From assembly GCA_001704765.1 (NCBI GenBank), contig MBFK01000159.1, forward strand, positions 1-36,609: a stretch of DNA of 36,609 bases, in the 5' to 3' direction. The notes beneath the pieces were generated by a model. It made no database searches. It had not been told where the DNA came from and saw only the letters and a list, made by a program, of their open reading frames with translations. The translations under genes and the position numbers were made by a program. The stretch comes from Sinorhizobium shofinae (GTDB taxonomy: Bacteria; Pseudomonadota; Alphaproteobacteria; Rhizobiales; Rhizobiaceae). This document shows, piece after piece, positions 31,500 to 36,609 of the stretch (its first letter is position 1; the number at the start of each line of letters is the position of its first letter).

Positions 31500-32378
31500 A
31501 TGATAGCAACGAAACTGAGACCTCCGATTTTTCTGATTGGCAATTATCGATCCGGAACAACCATTACGCAGAATTTGATCGGCCTGCATCCGGACGTGGT
31601 GACCTGGTATGAGCCCAGGACGCTGTGGCTGTACGCAGACCCTGGGCGGCATCACGATGAATTCGCCGAAAGCGATGCGACGGAAAAGGTCATCCGTTAC
31701 ATTCGCGGCCGCTTCCTCGAGTTTCAGTTGCGGAACGGCAATCGTCAGATCATGGAAAACACGCCATCGAATGTCTTGCGCGTACCCTACGTGCGCGAGA
31801 TTTTTCCGGAAGCAACTTTTCTTTATATCACAAGGAATCCGTTCTCTTGTATAAGTTCAATGGAGTTGAAGTGGCAGAGAACAAAAACTCTGAAAGGCGT
31901 GAGAAGAACGCTTGCAGTAACCCCAATAACTCAATTGCATTACTACGTTGGCGGCTTCATCAAGCAAATGGTTGTAAAGAAAATATTGAGGCAAAAGTAT
32001 ACGCCGATTTATGGGCCAAGATACAAAGGAATCGATCAGGATCTGAAGGAACACGGCAAGCTGAGCGTGATTGCACGTCAATGGGCGCGCGGCAATCGCA
32101 GGGCCCGGGAAGACCTCGCCAAGCTCGGGAATGGCCGGGTGCTGACGTGTCGCTATGAGGACCTGATGCAGGATACCGAGACCACCTTGCGACGCATCTA
32201 TGACCACTGCGGACTGACCTGCAGCGACGATATTGTTCGTGCCGCCAAGGCGATGGTCGATCCCACCCGTCAGGAGAAGTGGCTCCGCCTCGATCGCGAA
32301 AAGCTGCAGGCGATCATACCGGAGGTCGAAGAGGAGATGGGTTTTTACGGCTACGAGGTCCCCCCGATGCTTCGATGA
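31500..32378 (+). CDS. Sulfotransferase family protein
   Basis: A 292-residue cytosolic enzyme of the PAPS-dependent sulfotransferase fold. The 5'-phosphosulfate loop is G-N-Y-R-S-G-T-T (residues 14-21). The 3'-phosphate-binding segment is Y-I-T-R-N-P-F-S-C-I-S-S (109-120, Arg112 and Ser120). The C-terminal part has C-R-Y-E-D-L-M and the usual helix. It would transfer sulfate to a sugar of the polysaccharide made by the cluster, inferred from position. Base composition dips between about 31.8 and 32.0 kb, so the gene may be acquired or a mosaic. The start ATG has GAGGAT nearby. Confidence 0.88.
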   Translation: MIATKLRPPIFLIGNYRSGTTITQNLIGLHPDVVTWYEPRTLWLYADPGRHHDEFAESDATEKVIRYIRGRFLEFQLRNGNRQIMENTPSNVLRVPYVREIFPEATFLYITRNPFSCISSMELKWQRTKTLKGVRRTLAVTPITQLHYYVGGFIKQMVVKKILRQKYTPIYGPRYKGIDQDLKEHGKLSVIARQWARGNRRAREDLAKLGNGRVLTCRYEDLMQDTETTLRRIYDHCGLTCSDDIVRAAKAMVDPTRQEKWLRLDREKLQAIIPEVEEEMGFYGYEVPPMLR

Positions 32379-32487
32379 CGTGCGGCAACCAAGGGCCGAC
32401 ATCGGGGAATTCATCATCCGGCTGCAGCGATTTTGGAAAGCTGCAAAATGCGAAGCGGTCGGCTCGGTCGCGTAAGGAGAGCAAGGC

Positions 32488-33990
32488 GTGAGTAATATCC
32501 GGCAAGGACTGGCAAAGCGCAGTGTCGTGGGCATCTTCTGGACGGGCCTGTCCATGGGAGCCCTCGCCGTGGCGGAGGTCGCCGCGCTCCTTGTCATGGC
32601 CCGGCTGCTCTCTCCCAATGAATTTGGCCTCTACGCCGCGGCCCTGGTCGTCATCAAGTTCTCGGCCATCTTTGAGAGCCTTGGTGTCGCTCCTGCAATC
32701 GTGCAGCGGCCCACGCTCGATGAGCGCCATCTCCGGGTCGGCTTCACCTTGTCGCTCCTCCTCAGCCTCACAGTCGCCGGGCTGGTCTGGTTGACGGCGC
32801 CGGCTATTGCGGACGCGTTGCGCCTTGCCGATTTGGCGCCCGTGGTGCGCGCCACATGCGTGGTCTTCCTCTGTCAGGGAGTTGCGATGGTGGCACAGGC
32901 GTCCGCTCAGCGCGCGCTTCGCTTCCAATGGCTCGCAGCCGTTGATGCTTGCACGTTTGCGGTCGGCTTCGTTGTCGTGGGACCGGTGCTCGCCTTGCTC
33001 GGCTTCGGCATCTGGGCGCTCGTCGGGGCACTCGTCACCCAGCATTTCCTGCGCATGGTGGTGTTGCTGTTCGGCGAACCGCATCCGAAGCGACTTTTGC
33101 TGGAACGTCGCGCGATCGGCGAATTGCTCTATTTCGGTGGCGGCTTCACGCTCGCGAGGATCTGCAATTACCTTGCCACTCAAGTCGACAGGCTCGTCGT
33201 CGGCCGGTGGCTTGGAGCGGAAGCGCTCGGCGTGTATTCGCTTTCCTCTCAGCTCATGACAACACCGGCGGTCATTGTCGGGCAGATCCTCGATCGCGTG
33301 CTATTTCCAACGATGGCACTCGTGCAGCAGGAGCCCGCTCGGCTCGCCCGTGCCTACCGCAGCGCGGTTGCGTCCTGCGCGCTTGTCGTGTTGCCGGCCA
33401 GCGTGATCGTCGTGATCGCTGCGCCTGAACTCGTGTTCGTCCTACTCGGCTCGGGATGGGACGAAGTTGTCGTCCCTCTCCAGGTCCTTGCGGTTGGGAT
33501 GTTGTTCCGCACCAGCTACAAGCTGAGCGATTCCGTCTCGCGTGCAACCGGTGTTGTCTACGCCCGGGCCTGGCGACAGGCAATCTTCGTGATCGCCGTC
33601 GCGATGGGAGCCGTGATCGGGCAGTTGTGGGGAGTATCAGGCGTGGCGTTCGGCGTCGTCGCGGCCGTCGCGACCAACTTCATCCTGATGGCGCATCTCA
33701 GTCTTCGTGTCATCGGGATGCGCTGGTCCGAGTTTGTCGCTGCGCACGTGCCCGGAGTGGCCCTTGCAGGCGTGGTTGGACCAGGGGTCTGGGTCGTGGC
33801 GGATCAACTGCGCCAAGCCCAGGTGACCCCGCTCGCCTTCCTCCTCAATGTGGCATTTGCTGCAGGCACCATGGGGCTGGTGTTGTGTTGGCTCCTGCCG
33901 TCGCTGTTCCTTGGGAGGGACGGGCAGTCAGTGGTTCGCCTGCTTGCCGGGTTGGCGCCCGCATGGTTGCAGCGCAGCCGCCCGGGATAA
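32488..33990 (+). CDS. Polysaccharide flippase (Wzx/ExoT-like)
   Basis: A 500-residue membrane protein of the MOP exporter superfamily with 12-14 predicted helices. The N-terminus R-S-V-V-G-I-F-W-T-G-L and M-A-R-L-L-S-P-N-E-F-G-L-Y-A-A-A-L-V (residues about 39-56) are hallmarks of the oligosaccharide flippase family that includes ExoT. D-R-L-V-V-G-R-W-L-G-A-E-A-L-G-V-Y near residue 235 is a second one. It would turn lipid-linked repeat units to the periplasmic face. The start is GTG 32488 with AAGGAGA upstream. It closes the polysaccharide part of the cluster. Confidence 0.93.
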   Translation: MSNIRQGLAKRSVVGIFWTGLSMGALAVAEVAALLVMARLLSPNEFGLYAAALVVIKFSAIFESLGVAPAIVQRPTLDERHLRVGFTLSLLLSLTVAGLVWLTAPAIADALRLADLAPVVRATCVVFLCQGVAMVAQASAQRALRFQWLAAVDACTFAVGFVVVGPVLALLGFGIWALVGALVTQHFLRMVVLLFGEPHPKRLLLERRAIGELLYFGGGFTLARICNYLATQVDRLVVGRWLGAEALGVYSLSSQLMTTPAVIVGQILDRVLFPTMALVQQEPARLARAYRSAVASCALVVLPASVIVVIAAPELVFVLLGSGWDEVVVPLQVLAVGMLFRTSYKLSDSVSRATGVVYARAWRQAIFVIAVAMGAVIGQLWGVSGVAFGVVAAVATNFILMAHLSLRVIGMRWSEFVAAHVPGVALAGVVGPGVWVVADQLRQAQVTPLAFLLNVAFAAGTMGLVLCWLLPSLFLGRDGQSVVRLLAGLAPAWLQRSRPG

Positions 33991-34317
33991 AGGAGGGAGC
34001 GGCCCGGCCGATAGCGGCCTGATCCGGACCGGCGATCCGCCAACACTCCTGTCTTCGACCTGCGAGCCACTCAAGGAGCGCCGTTTTCGGTGTGCCGACG
34101 ATGGTCAGCGGGCACATTTCCGGGAACGGCTTTATCTGCTCCATTTCCGCGAGAGACGGCGCCATCCACCGAAAGAACTCGCGAAGCGATCATAGGCAAG
34201 GTGGGGCGCCGACGCTCGACAATAATCGCATTGGCCCTGGCCATGACGCCGCACCAAAAGCGGCGGCAGACCCCGAAAATACTTTAGTAACAGCAGCCTC
34301 AGCAAAGGAGATAATGC
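33991..34317. other. Intergenic stretch before the propeller protein gene
   Basis: About 325 bp without a supported gene. It ends in GCAAAGGAGATA, the ribosome-binding site, whose sequence is also conserved before the paralogous gene at 35824. No clear promoter was recognised. Confidence 0.4.
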
Positions 34318-34640
34318 ATGCCCAGATTGGCGAGCTTTCCTGGCATCAAACCCCTCTTCACGGAGTTTAGTTTCGACTACGGCATCAAAGGCGACCGACT
34401 GGCCGATGACGGGTCGATGACGCTGATCGGCAACGCCGGTTCGAGCGCCGCGATGCGTCTTTATGCCGATGGCGCTCTGCCGGAGGCGGTAACCTTGAAC
34501 GGGAGAGGCCACTGGAGCTTCTCGTCGCACCAGCTTTCGGAGGATAGCGATGGCGTCGCCTCCACAACCGGCAGTGACGACCGCCTGCAGTCCCCGGACT
34601 CGTCCTTGGCAGACATCCCCCCTGCGCTTGAACCGGACCA
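34318..34640 (+). repeat. Duplicated N-terminal coding module, copy A
   Basis: This segment and 35824-36141 are closely similar at the DNA level as well as in protein, including long identical runs (for example over the K-G-D-R-L-A-D-D-G-S-M-T-L-I-G codons). The similarity also covers the ribosome-binding site just upstream. Confidence 0.85.
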
Positions 34641-35610
34641 AGTGGACAACGGTGTTACGCGTTCGGGTATCGGAACACTTGATGCCCAGTCCCAGCCGTC
34701 GATCGCCCTTACAACTTCGACAGAGAGCAGCAGTGCCTACGAAAGCTTCAGCATAACGGCCGGCACGAACTATCAGCTTCCGACTTCGGTGAGCTTGGTG
34801 CGTACCATCCTGACCTCGCAGTGGTCACCGGCGAGCCCCGACCCCTCGGGGATCACCTATATCTCTCATCTCGGAACATTGCTGATTTCCGACGGCGAAG
34901 TTGATGAGATGTCGATATTTACGGGGAAGAATGTCTTTGAGATGAGTCTGAGTGGCCAGCTTGTGAGGCCGCTCACCACCATCAGTTTTTCGGATGAGCC
35001 AAGTGGGGTTGCTTACAATCCGACCAATCGGCATCTCTTCTTCTCGGACGACACCGGCACGAAGAAAGTCTACGAGCTCGACCCGGGAGCGGACGGGCTT
35101 TACGATACGTCCGACGACATCGTGACCTCATTCAGGACGGCGGCATTCGGCAGCAAAGATCCGGAAGGGGTAGCCTACGACACCAATCGCGGAGTTCTCT
35201 ACATCGCGGATGGCGCAGCGAAGATCTACACCGTCGACCCGGGTGCGAACGGCCAGTTCGACGGCGTGCCGTCCGTAGGCGGCGATGATGTCGTGACGAG
35301 TTTTTCAATGGGCACGCTGACAAACGGGGACCCCTGCGTCGAATACGACCCGGTCCACGATCTGCTCTACATCATCAAGTCGCGTACCGAGGTAGCCATG
35401 TTGACACCGACGGGCGAATTGTTGGGGACGCTGGATATCTCGGCGGCACATGCGCGCAAACCGGCGGGGCTGGCACTGGCGCCGAGCAGCGAGGATCCGA
35501 ACCAGATGAGCCTCTATATCGTCGATCGCGGCGTGGACAACGACTCGAACCCGAGCGAGAACGACGGCAAGGTGTACGAGTTCATGCTCGATCACTGGCT
35601 GCTTTCCTGA
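34318..35610 (+). CDS. Putative secreted beta-propeller protein with shared N-terminal module
   Basis: A 430-residue protein without a Sec signal peptide. Residues 1-105 form a module about three quarters identical to the start of the next gene (D-Y-G-I-K-G-D-R-L-A-D-D-G-S-M-T-L-I-G). A Ser/Thr-rich linker follows to about 160. The rest is a beta-propeller of NHL/SMP-30-like repeats (S-G-I-T-Y, P-S-G-V-A-Y, P-E-G-V-A-Y at blade starts) with Asp-rich insertions D-P-G-A-D-G-L-Y-D-T-S-D-D and D-P-G-A-N-G-Q-F-D that look like calcium-binding loops. No RTX nonapeptide array is present. Its place after PrsD/PrsE-like genes and lack of a Sec signal suggest type I secretion; this is an inference. Confidence 0.75.
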   Translation: MPRLASFPGIKPLFTEFSFDYGIKGDRLADDGSMTLIGNAGSSAAMRLYADGALPEAVTLNGRGHWSFSSHQLSEDSDGVASTTGSDDRLQSPDSSLADIPPALEPDQVDNGVTRSGIGTLDAQSQPSIALTTSTESSSAYESFSITAGTNYQLPTSVSLVRTILTSQWSPASPDPSGITYISHLGTLLISDGEVDEMSIFTGKNVFEMSLSGQLVRPLTTISFSDEPSGVAYNPTNRHLFFSDDTGTKKVYELDPGADGLYDTSDDIVTSFRTAAFGSKDPEGVAYDTNRGVLYIADGAAKIYTVDPGANGQFDGVPSVGGDDVVTSFSMGTLTNGDPCVEYDPVHDLLYIIKSRTEVAMLTPTGELLGTLDISAAHARKPAGLALAPSSEDPNQMSLYIVDRGVDNDSNPSENDGKVYEFMLDHWLLS

Positions 35611-35823
35611 GCAGTAGAGAGAATGCTCCCCCGAGCAGCGGCTACCTTATGCCGCCGGCAGAAATGCAACGCGGCCAAGGTCTTATTTCTAGGCCCCATT
35701 GGCTCCCGGGACAGCCTCGCTCTGCTAACGGCATCCGAAAGGGCCCCGGTCCGCAGGCTTGCCCTATGTTTGAACGCGTTTGAAAGGAAGACCTGAAGAT
35801 AGCGAGCGCAAAGGAGATACGAC
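35611..35823. other. Spacer between the two module-sharing genes
   Basis: A 213-bp spacer. It has no clear terminator with a T-run and ends with GCAAAGGAGATAC, the same ribosome-binding sequence as the gene before. No other feature is seen. Confidence 0.4.
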
Positions 35824-36141
35824 ATGGCTAAATTGGCTCGGTTTCCTAGTATCAAACCCCTCGTCACAGAATTCGGCGTCGACTACGGCATCAAAGGCGA
35901 CCGATTGGCCGATGACGGGTCGATGACGCTGATCGGCATCGACGGTTCGAATGTCGCGAGGCGTTTTTATGCCGATGGCGCCCTCCCGGAGACGGTAACC
36001 TTGAACGGGAGCGATCATTGGAGCTTCGCATCGCACCATCTTTCGGAAGATGGCGACGGCGTCGCTGCCGCAACCGGCAGCGACGACCTGCAGTTCCCGG
36101 ACTCGTTCTTGGCAGACATCCTTCCCACACTTGGATCGGAT
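35824..36141 (+). repeat. Duplicated N-terminal coding module, copy B
   Basis: Second copy of the module at 34318-34640. After it the two genes diverge: copy B continues with about 25-30 residues ending in V-D-N-G, while in copy A the sequence jumps directly from L-E-P-D to V-D-N-G, as if that stretch had been deleted. Confidence 0.85.
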
Positions 36142-36609
36142 GCGAATGGTTTGCGGCTGGTCGGCACCTTGCACGACAATCTGAGAGCGGCCATCGCCGA
36201 CAAATGGAACCACGTGGACAACGGCTGCGTGGGTAGCCGCGTCAGCGACATTGCCAAGACCCTTGGGGCGGCGGCGAACGCGGCAGAGACGACGGCCGAA
36301 ACCGGGTCGGCTGAGCTGACGGCAACGGCCTCGTCACAGCAGAGCCAGGTTTCCGCATCGCCGGAGCCAGCTGCATTCGCAACTGGCAACGACGATACAC
36401 AAGCCCTCACCGCGATGAGCGTGCAGAGCCTCGCTGTCACGAGCATCGCCACCCCGACGATCTTCGAGAGGAGGGTGGCTGCCGCCGGCGACGACGTCGA
36501 GGAACGGGCCACCGGCTCGATGTCCCTCACCAGCAGCGATCTCGAGCTGACTGTCGATGACGGCATAAACCAGACCGTCGGGATCCGCTTCACCGGCATC
36601 GACATCCCC
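35824..36609 (+). CDS. Putative secreted protein with shared N-terminal module (partial, cut by window end)
   Basis: An open frame of 262 codons from ATG 35824 that runs off the window without a stop. Residues 1-106 match the N-terminal module of the preceding protein. Residues about 107-150 continue with a helical part (L-R-L-V-G-T-L-H-D-N-L-R-A-A-I-A-D-K-W-N-H-V-D-N-G) that the first gene lacks. An Ala/Thr/Ser-rich linker comes next. From about residue 215 a new domain begins with D-D-V-E-E-R, S-M-S-L-T-S-S-D-L-E-L, Q-T-V-G-I-R-F and G-I-D-I-P. I recall this last pattern from the start of beta-sandwich domains in large secreted or surface proteins, but cannot name the family with certainty. 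No Sec signal peptide is visible. Confidence 0.8.
   Translation, partial: MAKLARFPSIKPLVTEFGVDYGIKGDRLADDGSMTLIGIDGSNVARRFYADGALPETVTLNGSDHWSFASHHLSEDGDGVAAATGSDDLQFPDSFLADILPTLGSDANGLRLVGTLHDNLRAAIADKWNHVDNGCVGSRVSDIAKTLGAAANAAETTAETGSAELTATASSQQSQVSASPEPAAFATGNDDTQALTAMSVQSLAVTSIATPTIFERRVAAAGDDVEERATGSMSLTSSDLELTVDDGINQTVGIRFTGIDIP

Noticed and set aside
34132..34641. Similar minus-strand open frames opposite both module copies (34132-34641 and 35764-36213).
   Set aside because: They resemble each other only because the sense genes are duplicated there; no start signals and no family.

Overview
The window reads as a Rhizobiaceae replicon, most likely Ensifer/Sinorhizobium or a close relative. 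The evidence is the high GC content, the rhizobial small families (DUF982, DUF1236, DUF6074), ExoP/ExoF- and PrsD/PrsE-like proteins, promoters resembling the alphaproteobacterial EcfG (RpoE2) general-stress consensus, and a FixK/FNR box. The genus is an inference. I see no rRNA, tRNA, CRISPR array or intact insertion sequence.

Region 1 (about 1-8.5 kb) looks like a general-stress island. It holds a DUF1236 secreted protein, a small basic protein, a CBS-pair protein, three DUF982 proteins, a DUF6074 protein, a short-chain dehydrogenase with a co-transcribed small acidic protein, a small iron-permease-family membrane protein, a TerC-like (DUF475) membrane protein, a universal stress protein and several tiny proteins. 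Sequences close to GGAAC-N16/17-CGTT sit in front of several of these genes on both strands. The universal stress gene instead has a perfect TTGAT-N4-ATCAA box. One EcfG-like promoter reads into a terminator with no gene between, a candidate small RNA.

Region 2 (8.76-16.04 kb) is one catabolic locus: LacI regulator, sugar-binding protein, two permeases, a GH127 beta-L-arabinofuranosidase and the ABC ATPase. A perfect 20-bp palindrome and a second half-conserved copy 33 bp away bracket the regulator's promoter. The likely substrate is a beta-L-arabinofuranoside from plant hydroxyproline-rich glycoproteins. A short stretch follows (16.1-17.3 kb) with a small HTH protein, a truncated AbiEii-type nucleotidyltransferase and a membrane protein.

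Region 3 (17.8-34.0 kb) is a surface-polysaccharide cluster: ExoP/Wzc-like co-polymerase/tyrosine kinase, a NusG/RfaH-type antiterminator, a nucleotidyltransferase-kinase fusion, a GT4 glycosyltransferase, an initiating sugar-phosphate transferase, an ExoF/Wza-like export protein, a PrsD/PrsE-like type I secretion pair, a sulfotransferase and a Wzx/ExoT-like flippase. No Wzy-type polymerase is seen. The antiterminator gene is followed by a leader of about 480 nt with a sigma70-like promoter, a hairpin and a 10-nt match to the RfaH ops element. This suggests a locus-specific antitermination circuit.

Region 4 (34.3 kb to the end) holds two adjacent genes with nearly the same N-terminal module of about 100 residues but unrelated C-terminal parts: a beta-propeller, and a different domain cut by the window edge. 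They are plausible cargo of the neighbouring type I exporter and may define a family of secreted proteins with a shared N-terminal module.
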